Source: VRUE01 sp963764365 (GTDB lineage: Bacteria; Actinomycetota; Thermoleophilia; Solirubrobacterales; 70-9). From it: a DNA stretch of 64,000 bases. The position numbers and the translations under genes were made by a program. The notes below the pieces were generated by a model that was not told the DNA's origin, searched no databases, and saw only the letters and a list, made by a program, of their open reading frames with translations. Numbering within the stretch: the first letter of the stretch is position 1; every line of letters starts with the position of its first letter. This document shows, piece after piece, positions 18,221 to 25,591 of the stretch. The stretch lies in contig CAVXSI010000002.1 of assembly GCA_963764365.1 (NCBI GenBank), positions 1 through 64,000 of the forward strand. The letters run 5' to 3'.

Positions 18221-18436
18221 ATGCCTCAGACAAGAAAGGTCGATCTCGCCGTGGGCGATCTCGTGGAGATCGACGGCCGACGCTATGAGGTCGTGTCCGA
18301 CCGTATGGGCGGTGTGACGCTGGAGCCGCCGATCACGCCGATGGCCGAGCTTGAAAAGGGATGGGGCACGTCGCCTGCCTCCGCTGAGGACTTCGAGCGG
18401 CTGACCGCCGACTATCCGACCGACGACGAGGGGTAG
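18221..18436 (+). CDS. Small protein sharing an antitoxin-like C-terminal motif
   Basis: Predicted 71-aa protein beginning MPQTRKVDLAVGDLVEIDGR, with a short beta-rich N-terminal half (VEIDGRRYEVVSDRMGGVTLE) and an acidic tail ending FERLTADYPTDDEG. It is divergent from the 66-aa gene, 43 bp away, sharing a promoter region, and their C-termini share the pattern S-x-E-D/E-F-D/E-R...PTD-x-EG. The function is unknown; an antitoxin or accessory regulator is the best guess. Confidence 0.5.
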   Translation: MPQTRKVDLAVGDLVEIDGRRYEVVSDRMGGVTLEPPITPMAELEKGWGTSPASAEDFERLTADYPTDDEG

Positions 18437-18439
18437 CTC

Positions 18440-18460
18440 GTGCGCCAGTGGTGCGCCAGT
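18440..18460 (+). repeat. GTGCGCCAGT repeat pair, right end of island
   Basis: GTGCGCCAGT at 18440-18449 and 18451-18460, followed by CAGAC. The same arrangement (14709-14718 and 14721-14730, then CAGAC) lies just inside the left end. These could be arm-type integrase sites or the traces of a duplicated gene end. Confidence 0.55.
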
Positions 18461-18551
18461 CAGACACCGGAATAGCCGGATTCAGCCGGTCCTAGCCGGA
18501 TTGGATTTGGCTCCACAGGCCGTTTTCCGCTCAGCACCGCGAACCCTGGAC

Positions 18552-18612
18552 AGCTTGAGGGGCTTGTGTCCTTTACGGGACGTGATGGTTCGACTCCATT
18601 CAGCCGCATCGA
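18552..18612 (+). repeat. Putative attR, duplicated tRNA-Leu 3' part
   Basis: Exact 61-bp copy of 14581-14641. The 5' part of the tRNA is missing, so this is not a functional tRNA gene. Confidence 0.85.
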
Positions 18613-18634
18613 AGTCCCTGCGGATGGGACCTGC

Positions 18635-19456
18635 CTACTTCGTCGAACAGGGAAATGCGGTCCTGCCTCTGGCGAGCGTGGCGGTCGGCACGCCGGGCAC
18701 CCTGGCTTCGTTCTTGAAGCTGAGGCTGCTCACGGTCTCGATGTGATCACCCGGGCACCTCGCCGTCACGTAGCTCTCCCGCTTGCCCATGGCGGTGAAG
18801 CGCCGTTTCACCCCGAGGCTGAAGTCGATCAGCGATCCGCTGCCTCCCGCGATCCGGGGGATCTTTGCGACCGCGCGCAGCCCGTGGCGAACTCCGGGGA
18901 TCTGCCCGATCTCGACCGGGATCACGACCGTGCGCGGCGGCGTCGTGGCAACGCCGACGACGTAGAGATTTCCGCCGCCGCCGTTGTAGACGGTCATCTT
19001 GCTCGAGGTCCGGATCGGCGCCTGTTCGGGAGACGCGATCTCAAAGTCCGCCCTGCCGCCGCCGACGATCGCACCCCTGCACGTCTTGCTCAGATCGCCG
19101 ACGACCCGATGCCGGACGAACGGATGGCAGGCCGGCAGGCCCTTGGCGTCGACCGCGACGCTTCGGTCGAGTTCGATCGTCGCTTCCCTGAGGGCGGAGG
19201 GATGGGTGCCGTCGCTGGTGGCGACCTTGCCCCACAGCCGGACGGCGACGGGCGCCATCTCGTGGCCCGGCAGCCGCTTCGGCGCGACTTGACCGCCGAA
19301 TTCGACGACCAGGCCCGGAAACCCCGAACAGTCACTCTCGTGAGCGACCGTCGACCGAACGCAGGTGGACACGTAGGGCGTTCCGTGCGCGACGGCAATC
19401 GCTGCGAGGCCAATCGCAAGCGCGGCTCCTATGACCATCGACGCCGCTGCCTTCAT
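18635..19456 (-). CDS. Secreted protein of unknown function
   Basis: Predicted 273-aa protein with a signal peptide (MKAAASMVIGAALAIGLAAI, cleavage near residue 24) and a beta-rich mature part with Cys residues. It resembles in style the 333-aa secreted protein at 30373: both have a segment on polymer or scale-like beta strands (here LREATIELDRSVAVD and GVKRRFTAMGKRESYVTARC). Start ATG 19456 is preferred to the GTG at 19483 because it places the signal peptide at the N-terminus. Function unknown; common lineage-specific exported families look like this. Confidence 0.7.
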   Translation of the reverse strand: MKAAASMVIGAALAIGLAAIAVAHGTPYVSTCVRSTVAHESDCSGFPGLVVEFGGQVAPKRLPGHEMAPVAVRLWGKVATSDGTHPSALREATIELDRSVAVDAKGLPACHPFVRHRVVGDLSKTCRGAIVGGGRADFEIASPEQAPIRTSSKMTVYNGGGGNLYVVGVATTPPRTVVIPVEIGQIPGVRHGLRAVAKIPRIAGGSGSLIDFSLGVKRRFTAMGKRESYVTARCPGDHIETVSSLSFKNEARVPGVPTATLARGRTAFPCSTK

Positions 19457-19510
19457 CGCTTCGAGCCTACTGTGCGACGGCACCGCTCGACTAGGCGGCC
19501 TCGGAGCTGC

Positions 19511-20380
19511 TCAGGGAGCGGTGGCGCTGACTATCCAGGTCGAGGAGGCGGCGTGGACCGAGCCGTCGGGCTGGACGCAATCGGCGAGAGCTGCTTCGAT
19601 CGTGGCCTCGATCCGCGGGCGGATCCGCTCGGCCTCGTCTCCCGCGAGCCGGATCAGCTCGCCGGCGGGACCGAGGGCCATGACGAAGTCGCGCGCCGTC
19701 TTCAGGTCCGGGCCGAGCTCGAACACCAGGTCGTCGCGGCGCAGCGCGATCTGCTCGAAGCCGGCCGTGGCGAGGATCTCGCTGGTCGTGTCGGCGTCGG
19801 CCATCGAAAAGGGCCCCGGCCCGCAGGTCGGCTCGTCGGTCTCCTCGGGCCGCTCGAGCATGTCCTCGATCGCCAGCTCGGCCCGGTGCAGCCACTCGTT
19901 GTCGAGCTTGCGCCGCCAGACGACCATGCAGAGCCGCCCGCCCGGGGCCAGCGCCTCCCTGACCGCCCGCAGCGCCGCCACGGGGCTGGCGAAGAACATC
20001 GTCCCGAAGCGGGAGAAGGCGTAGTCGAAGGGCCCGTCCAGCGGCGTCGCCTGGACATCGGCGGCAAGGAAGGTCGCGTTGCCCACCCCTCGCTCCTCCG
20101 CCTCCCGTCGGGCGACCTCGACGAACCGCTCGGCGACGTCGACGCCGACCGCCTCCCCATCCGGGCCGACCATCGCGGCGATCTGCCGGGTCGAGTCGCC
20201 GAAGCCGCAGCCGATGTCGAGCGCGCGGTCGCCCGGCCGCGGCGGATCCAGCTCCAGCGCCGTGTTCCCGTGGGCGCCCAATCCACCGACGACCGCCTTG
20301 CGGTGCTCGACGAAGCGGTCGAACAGCGGCCCGTTCCAGGCTGCGTGAGACTCCTCGTTCGCTGCTGCGATCTGTGGCAT
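19511..20380 (-). CDS. Class I SAM-dependent methyltransferase
   Basis: Predicted 289-aa enzyme. SAM-binding motif I is ALDIGCGFGDST (near residue 54), with the acidic motif II VGVDVAERF, and post-motifs AFSRFGTMFF and LAPGGRLCMVVWR, as in UbiE/arsenite-type methyltransferases. The substrate cannot be read from sequence. It stands alone between a secreted protein gene and a 50-aa gene. Confidence 0.87.
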   Translation of the reverse strand: MPQIAAANEESHAAWNGPLFDRFVEHRKAVVGGLGAHGNTALELDPPRPGDRALDIGCGFGDSTRQIAAMVGPDGEAVGVDVAERFVEVARREAEERGVGNATFLAADVQATPLDGPFDYAFSRFGTMFFASPVAALRAVREALAPGGRLCMVVWRRKLDNEWLHRAELAIEDMLERPEETDEPTCGPGPFSMADADTTSEILATAGFEQIALRRDDLVFELGPDLKTARDFVMALGPAGELIRLAGDEAERIRPRIEATIEAALADCVQPDGSVHAASSTWIVSATAP

Positions 20381-20399
20381 CGACTCAGGCTACCGCGTG

Positions 20400-20552
20400 T
20401 CAGCCCAGCTCGGCGAGCCTCTCGTCCAGCTGCTTGCGCACGGCATCGCAGACCGCCTCGACCTCGGCGTTGTAACGCTCGGAGGAGAGCACGCCGAGCA
20501 GCACCTCGGCATCGGCTTTCGAGATCGTCAGGGTGATCTGGTCATCGGGCAT
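20400..20552 (-). CDS. Small hypothetical protein
   Basis: Predicted 50-aa protein starting MPDDQITLTISKADAEVLLG, helical and acidic. The ATG at 20552 has GGAGG 8 bp upstream, so the longer frame from 20600 is rejected. It ends 20 bp from the methyltransferase start on the same strand and may be co-transcribed with it. Function unknown. Confidence 0.6.
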   Translation of the reverse strand: MPDDQITLTISKADAEVLLGVLSSERYNAEVEAVCDAVRKQLDERLAELG

Positions 20553-20670
20553 GGAGAGCCTCCTTCGTCTGCGTTTTCCCCACCATTTCGCATCGGCCAT
20601 CGGTAGACCACCGTGAAATGCCGAAGCCTTCCCCGGGCAATCCCCTCCGCGAACTCACTACGCTTCGCGC

Positions 20671-20799
20671 ATGAGACTCCCGCCGCCCACCCTCGGAGCG
20701 CGGGGAAGGTGTCCGCCGGGGCAGGTCATCCACCTGGCGACGCCGCTGCAGAAGGGCGCCCCGCCGACGACGCCGGTCCCGCCCGAATCGCTGCGCTGA
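20671..20799 (+). CDS. Possible 42-aa protein
   Basis: Short frame starting ATG (MRLPPPTLGARGRCPPGQVI) and ending 1 bp before the ATG of the 70-aa membrane protein at 20801. The tight spacing suggests translational coupling. No recognisable domain and no clear ribosome binding site, so it may be spurious. Confidence 0.3.
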   Translation: MRLPPPTLGARGRCPPGQVIHLATPLQKGAPPTTPVPPESLR

Positions 20800-20800
20800 G

Positions 20801-21013
20801 ATGAGCGGCGGCAACCGTGGCCAGACCGGCTGGGCCGCGATACGCCCGGTGTTGAGCGGCTTCCTGCTCGCCGCCGACGGGTTCGTGGTGGCCGCGCTCG
20901 CGCTTTCCCGGCCGGACGGCTGGGTGCCGCCCTTCGTCGCCTTCGGCTCGCTGCTGGTCGGGCTCGTCTGGTTCGAGGCCTGGGCGATCCGCCACCGCCA
21001 CGACGACGACTGA
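20801..21013 (+). CDS. Small two-helix membrane protein
   Basis: Predicted 70-aa protein with hydrophobic segments at about residues 15-34 and 43-62 and a charged C-terminus (RHRHDDD). No family recognised. It could follow the tiny frame at 20671 in a two-gene operon. Confidence 0.55.
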   Translation: MSGGNRGQTGWAAIRPVLSGFLLAADGFVVAALALSRPDGWVPPFVAFGSLLVGLVWFEAWAIRHRHDDD

Positions 21014-21045
21014 GCGGCGGCCGCTCCGCGCGCTCACCGGGCGTC

Positions 21046-21345
21046 TCAATGCACCCCAACCAGGTCGCGGGCCTCGTCGGGCTCGAGGTCGCCGTCGGAG
21101 ACCTTGAAGCCGACCGTGTCGACGAAGTCGCCGGCGCCGGCGTCGGTCTTCATCTGCGCCATCTCCGCGGTGACACCGGCATCGGCCAGGTCGCGGGCGG
21201 CATCGGGGTCGAAGCAGCGGGCGCGCAGCCACTCCTCGACCTCGTGCGCCTCGAAGCCGCAGTCGGCCCAGGTCTCCGCGGCGTCTTCCGGGTTGCCGCC
21301 GTGGGCGAAGTGGCCGTGCCTCTCGATCACGTCGCGGATGGTCAT
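21046..21345 (-). CDS. Hypothetical soluble protein
   Basis: Predicted 99-aa acidic helical protein (TIRDVIERHGHFAHGGNPED, EEWLRARCFDPDAARDLADA). The ATG at 21345 is preceded by AAGGAGGCGAGGCAG, a good ribosome binding site. The arrangement of short helices recalls small adaptor or UBA-like domains, but no family is assigned. The 200 bp upstream (21346-21557) contain no gene I can support. Confidence 0.6.
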   Translation of the reverse strand: MTIRDVIERHGHFAHGGNPEDAAETWADCGFEAHEVEEWLRARCFDPDAARDLADAGVTAEMAQMKTDAGAGDFVDTVGFKVSDGDLEPDEARDLVGVH

Positions 21346-21557
21346 CTGCCTCGCCTCCTTTGCCTTCGCTGGTGACTTGCACCCCCATTCTGCGCCGCGC
21401 CGGGGCGCGGTTCATCCGGGTAATCCCACCGCCCCGCGGGGGCTTTTCCCCGATGGGTGCGGCGCCGGCGACGTGAGTCGGATTTCGCGACCGCCTCGCG
21501 GCGCCGGGAGCCGCCCAGCCACTCGCGACGCCGCAGCCGAAGCTCCACCTCAGGTCG

Positions 21558-22970
21558 CTATCTGGTGTCGGCGACGACCTCGATCCGGCCCTCGTCCGCC
21601 GCCTCGCGCAGCGCCGCGTAGTCGCGTTCGCTCTGGTCGGCGTAGGTCTCGGCGAACTCGGCCATCGCCCGGTCGAAGGCATCGCCCTTGCCGAGGTAGG
21701 CGCCGATCGCGATCCGGTCGCCGCCGCGGGCGTGGGCGTGGGCAAGGGTCATGCCGCAGATCTCGGCGTAGGCGGTGAGGCCGCGAGCGTCCATCGACTC
21801 GACCTGGGCCGAGCCCTTCCAGTCCCAGAGCTGGCGCACGTAGAAGTCGCGCTCCTCGCCGTCGATTCCCGTCCCGCCGACCCAGCCGAGCAGGACATCG
21901 CCGCTTGCCTGCATCAGCCGCTGGCCGTGGACTACCCGCTCGCCCTGATGGTCGAAGCGACTCGCCTTCGTGTACGGCTCCAGCACCGAGCGCTGCGCCT
22001 CCTTGATCTGCAGGAACAGCGGGTCGCCGCCGTCGCGACCCAGCATCAGGCCGATCCAGGCGCGGGTGCCGACGCTGCCGACCCCGACCACTTTGAAGGC
22101 GACATCGACGAGCCGGTAGCTGTCGAGCACGGCGCGGCGCTCGACCGGCAGCGACTCGCGGTACCGGGAGATGGTCTGCAGGACCAGCGCTTCGACGTCC
22201 ACCCCGGGCGCCTCGTCGGCCAGCTCGCGCGCCGGCACGACCAGCGGCGGTTCGCTGACGATCCGCGGCCTGCCGTCGACCTCCTCGACCAGCTTCGCGA
22301 ATGCCCGACCACTGTCCTTCGCCCGCGCCTTGGCGACGTTGCGGGCGAACGCCTTGCGCTGCCTGCCGCCGACCGCGTCGGCCCAGCGCGCGGCGATCGC
22401 GTCGGCGTCGAGCTGCTGGTACCAGGCTTCGAGGTTGCCCATCCGCGCCAGCCGGCGCATCGTCTCGCGGTATTCCCGCGCCGCCGCGAGCACGATCCGC
22501 CGTCGCTCCTTGCCGCCGCAGCCGCGGTCGCGGCCGGCCAGCGAGAAGCTCGCGGCGAGCCGCTTCAGGTCCCACTCCCACGGCCCGGGCAGGGTCTCGT
22601 CGAAGTCGTTGAGGTCGAAGACGAGGCGCCGCTCCGGCGAGGCGAAGGCGCCGAAGTTGGAGAGGTGGGCGTCGCCGCAGAGCTGCGTCTCGAAGCCGGA
22701 GCGCGGGGTCGCGGCCAGGTCGGCGGCCATCAGCGCCGCGGCGCCGCGGTAGAAGGTGAACGGCGAGACCAGCATCCGGCCGTAGCGCAGCGGCACCAGG
22801 CGCCCGACCCGCGAGCCGGCTTGGGCCGCCAGCAGGTCGACCGGGTCGGCCCGGTCGGCGGCCGGCTCCCAGCCGGCGTGGCTCGAGCGCGACGCGGCGC
22901 GGCGAGCCTGTTTGCCGGCGGCGGCGCGCTCGGCGGGCGATCCGGGATGGCCTTGAATCGAGCCGGGCAC
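21558..22970 (-). CDS. DUF2252 family protein
   Basis: Predicted 470-aa protein of the DUF2252 family, which has a kinase-like fold. Characteristic segments seen: VPLRYGRMLVSPFTFYRGAA, QLCGDAHLSNFGAFASPERR, FDLNDFDETLPGPWEWDLKR, VVGVGSVGTRAW and LAHAHARGGD. The GDAHxxN and DxNDFD parts resemble the catalytic loop and metal-binding loop of aminoglycoside phosphotransferase-like kinases. The activity is not established. The GTG start at 22970 lies 5 bp after the stop of the MFS gene, so the two are probably translated as an operon. Confidence 0.87.
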   Translation of the reverse strand: MPGSIQGHPGSPAERAAAGKQARRAASRSSHAGWEPAADRADPVDLLAAQAGSRVGRLVPLRYGRMLVSPFTFYRGAAALMAADLAATPRSGFETQLCGDAHLSNFGAFASPERRLVFDLNDFDETLPGPWEWDLKRLAASFSLAGRDRGCGGKERRRIVLAAAREYRETMRRLARMGNLEAWYQQLDADAIAARWADAVGGRQRKAFARNVAKARAKDSGRAFAKLVEEVDGRPRIVSEPPLVVPARELADEAPGVDVEALVLQTISRYRESLPVERRAVLDSYRLVDVAFKVVGVGSVGTRAWIGLMLGRDGGDPLFLQIKEAQRSVLEPYTKASRFDHQGERVVHGQRLMQASGDVLLGWVGGTGIDGEERDFYVRQLWDWKGSAQVESMDARGLTAYAEICGMTLAHAHARGGDRIAIGAYLGKGDAFDRAMAEFAETYADQSERDYAALREAADEGRIEVVADTR

Positions 22971-22975
22971 CTGGG

Positions 22976-24604
22976 TCAAACGGCAAGGGGTTCGGCAAGC
23001 GGTGGATCGGGCCCCGCCTGCAGCTCGTCGAAGCGGCGATCCGGCAGGCGCCTGGTCGTCCAGAAGGAGGCGATTGTGAGGAAGGCGGCGAACAGGAACG
23101 CCGTCTTCAGCGCGCTCAGCTGCGCGTCTTCGTAGTGGGAGACGAGCGAGTCGACGGTTTTCGGAGCGAGCCGGGCCGCTTCGGCGCCGGCGCGCACTTC
23201 GTCGGCGGCGACAAAGCTGCCGCCGGCGCTCAGCTTCACTTCGAGCTGCTGTTCGACGCCCTTGGAGATGCCCGGGTCGTTGGCGACGTTGGAGCTGAAG
23301 GCGGCGATCAGGCCGCTGATCACGATCGCCCCGAGCAGCGCGGTCCCCAGCGAGGAGCCGAGCTGCATGGCGGTGTTCTGCAGGCCGCCCGCCTCGCTGC
23401 GGTCGTCGTCGCCGACCGCCGACTGGACGACGTTGCCGAGCTGGGAGACCACCAGCCCCATGCCGATCCCCAGCACCCCCATCGCGGCGAGGAAGGAGCC
23501 GTTGTCGAGTTCGGGCTCGATCGTCGACAGCAGCATCACGATCGCGATCAGGACGATCAGCAGGCCGACCCGGACCAGCGGCTTCGGCGCGAACCGCCTC
23601 GCCAGAGCCGAGCCGGCGATCGCGGCGAGGAAGAGACCGGCCGAGGCGGGCAGCATCCGCACCCCGGTTTCGAGCGCGTCGAGCCCCTGCACGACCTGCA
23701 GGAAGAGCGGGATCGTGAAGAAGATCCCCATCAGGATCAGGTTCTGGGCGAGCAGCATCGAGACGCCGCCGCGCAGCGGGCGGATGCCGAGCAGGCGCAG
23801 GTGGACGAGCGGTTCCAGCCCGCGCTCCTCGCGATGCCGCTCCCAGGCGACGAAGCCGGCCAGCAGCAGCCCGCCGGCGCCGATCACGAACGGGGTCAGC
23901 GAGAAGCCGAACGGCTCGATCGGCGAGCTGCGCGGCGCCAGCCAGCCCCAGTTGCTCGCCTGCAGGACGCCGAAGACCACCAGGGCGAGGCCGGCGGCGG
24001 AGAGCACGCTGCCGACCCAGTCGAGCCGCGGGGCCGGCCGCTCGCGCGCCGGCTCCCGCATCAGCCGCGTGCCGGCGAGGATGCCGAGCGCGACGACGAC
24101 CTCGCCGACGAACACGTAGCGCCAGCTGAAGTCGGTCGTCATCCAGCCGCCGAGGATCGGGCCGACCGCGATCCCGGCGCCGGCGACGCCGCCGAGGACG
24201 CCGTAGGCGATCGCCCGGTCGGCGCCCCTGTAGGAGCCGGCGATGAGGGCGACCAGCGCCGGCAGGACCAGCGCCGCGCCGATTCCCTCGAGGATCGACC
24301 AGCCGAGCATCAGCGACGGCACGTTCCAGGAGGCGGCGGTCAGCGCCGAGCCGGTCCCGTAGATGCAGAGGCCGATCGCGAAGGCGCGGCGGCGACCGAG
24401 GATGTCGCCGAGCTTGCCGCCGGTCAGCATCAGCCCGGCCATCGTCAGCGCGTAGAGCGCGATCACCGCCTGGATCGTGGTCACGGTCGTGTCGAAGTCC
24501 GCGACCAGCTGCGAGATCGCGACGTTCATCACCGCCTGGTCGAGGACCATCAGGAACTGGGCCGCGGCCAGGACCGCGAGGACTCCCCACTTCGCCATGC
24601 CCAC
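22976..24604 (-). CDS. MFS drug/proton antiporter, 14-TM (DHA2) type
   Basis: Predicted 542-aa membrane transporter with about 14 hydrophobic segments. DHA2 motifs: LDQAVMNVAISQLVADF near the N-terminus (motif D1-like), GGKLGDILGRRRAF (motif A, near residue 66), and GVAGAGIAVGPILGGW (motif C, antiporter). It likely exports toxic compounds with proton exchange. The C-terminal 120 residues include a loop (GISKGVEQQLEVKLSAGGSF) typical of EmrB/QacA relatives. The DUF2252 gene follows immediately. Confidence 0.92.
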   Translation of the reverse strand: MGMAKWGVLAVLAAAQFLMVLDQAVMNVAISQLVADFDTTVTTIQAVIALYALTMAGLMLTGGKLGDILGRRRAFAIGLCIYGTGSALTAASWNVPSLMLGWSILEGIGAALVLPALVALIAGSYRGADRAIAYGVLGGVAGAGIAVGPILGGWMTTDFSWRYVFVGEVVVALGILAGTRLMREPARERPAPRLDWVGSVLSAAGLALVVFGVLQASNWGWLAPRSSPIEPFGFSLTPFVIGAGGLLLAGFVAWERHREERGLEPLVHLRLLGIRPLRGGVSMLLAQNLILMGIFFTIPLFLQVVQGLDALETGVRMLPASAGLFLAAIAGSALARRFAPKPLVRVGLLIVLIAIVMLLSTIEPELDNGSFLAAMGVLGIGMGLVVSQLGNVVQSAVGDDDRSEAGGLQNTAMQLGSSLGTALLGAIVISGLIAAFSSNVANDPGISKGVEQQLEVKLSAGGSFVAADEVRAGAEAARLAPKTVDSLVSHYEDAQLSALKTAFLFAAFLTIASFWTTRRLPDRRFDELQAGPDPPLAEPLAV

Positions 24605-24644
24605 CAGTCTCGCCGATGAGGCCGGACTTGTATAGCTTCACCGC

Positions 24645-25475
24645 GTGGATCGGGAGGGCACGGATCGGAGTGGACAGATCCAGATGGGCGACCGGCGTCT
24701 GGCCTGGCAGTCGCATGGCGAGGGGCCGCCCCTGCTGCTGATCAACGGCTACGCGGCGACCGCGGCCGACTGGGACCCGCGGTTCCTAGCGGCGCTTTCG
24801 GAGACCTTCCAGGTGATCTGCCCGGACCACCGCGGCGTCGGCGGCTCCGAGTTCGGCGATCCGGCCGAGCCGCTGAGCGTCGACTCGATGGCGGTGGACC
24901 TCGAGGCGCTGCTGGACGCGCTCGGAATCGAGCGGCTGTCCGTGGCCGGCTGGTCGATGGGCGGCTTCGTCGCCCAGCGACTGGCGCTGCGGGCGCCGTC
25001 GCGGGTCGGGGCGCTGGCGCTGCTGGCGACCGACCCCGGCGGCAGCGCCGCGGCGCCGGCCGACTCGGCGGTCTGGGCACGGCTCACCGACTCCTCGGGC
25101 ACAGCGCGGGAGCAGGCGAGTCGGCTGATTTCGCTGCTCTTCCCTTCCGCCGTCGCCGCCGGCATCGACCGCGAGTTCGGCGATCTCGTCGCCGCCGCAC
25201 GTGCCGAACTGTCGCCAACCGTCCTGCGGATGCAGGAGGAGGCGATGGAGAAGTGGCACGCAACCGACCAGCCCGTCCCGGACGAATCCGGCCCGCCGGT
25301 CCTCGCCGCCTGTGGAAGCGAGGACGTGGTGATCCCCCCGGCCAACGTCGACGCGCTCGCCGCCCGCTGGCACTGCCGGGCGGAGCGCTTCACCGGCTGC
25401 GGCCACGCCTTCATGGCTCAGGAGCCCGACCGGCTCGCGGCCCTGATCGCGTCCTTTCTCTTGCCTGGGGCCTGA
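24645..25475 (+). CDS. Alpha/beta hydrolase
   Basis: Predicted 276-aa enzyme with the alpha/beta hydrolase fold: HGEGPPLLLINGY (oxyanion region), GWSMGG with nucleophile Ser near residue 105, the acid in ACGSEDVVIPP, and His in GCGHAFM near the C-terminus. The catalytic triad is intact. The family includes esterases, lactonases and 3-oxoadipate enol-lactonases; the substrate is unknown. It starts 40 bp from the divergent MFS gene. Confidence 0.88.
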   Translation: MDREGTDRSGQIQMGDRRLAWQSHGEGPPLLLINGYAATAADWDPRFLAALSETFQVICPDHRGVGGSEFGDPAEPLSVDSMAVDLEALLDALGIERLSVAGWSMGGFVAQRLALRAPSRVGALALLATDPGGSAAAPADSAVWARLTDSSGTAREQASRLISLLFPSAVAAGIDREFGDLVAAARAELSPTVLRMQEEAMEKWHATDQPVPDESGPPVLAACGSEDVVIPPANVDALAARWHCRAERFTGCGHAFMAQEPDRLAALIASFLLPGA

Positions 25476-25521
25476 GGCCCGGCCCAAGGGGCATCTACCG
25501 CGGTCACGACCGCCAAGCATG

Positions 25522-25535
25522 CGAACATATGTTCG
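25522..25535. promoter_or_regulatory. LexA (SOS) box upstream of the restriction-modification genes
   Basis: CGAACATATGTTCG is a perfect 14-bp palindrome matching CGAAC-N4-GTTCG and shares 12 of 14 bases with the box in front of lexA in this same window. It lies 57 bp upstream of the methyltransferase ATG (25592). It also overlaps an in-frame ATG at 25529, which would otherwise be an alternative start. SOS control of the pair is the direct implication. Confidence 0.8.
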
Positions 25536-25591
25536 TGAACGAACTCCACCCAGCCTCGCCCGGCCCGGCACGTATTCTCAGCGGCTCACAG

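Larger units (their letters stand above)
14581..18612. mobile_element. 4-kb accessory island integrated at tRNA-Leu
   Basis: Bounded by exact 61-bp repeats of the tRNA-Leu 3' part. It contains an IS256-type insertion, a fragment of a second transposase, a lower-GC membrane protein, and a cluster of three small genes that looks like a toxin-antitoxin module. Just inside each end is a pair of GTGCGCCAGT repeats. No integrase gene is visible; it may have been lost, perhaps through the IS insertion and accompanying deletion. Confidence 0.75.

Noticed and set aside
18552..18612. A second tRNA-Leu
   Set aside because: Only the 3' part from the anticodon stem onward is present; acceptor 5' strand and D-arm are missing, so it is an attachment-site duplicate.
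21558..24716. One long frame joining the DUF2252 protein to upstream sequence
   Set aside because: The upstream two-thirds lies over the MFS gene in another frame. The DUF2252 protein is better started at GTG 22970, next to the MFS stop.
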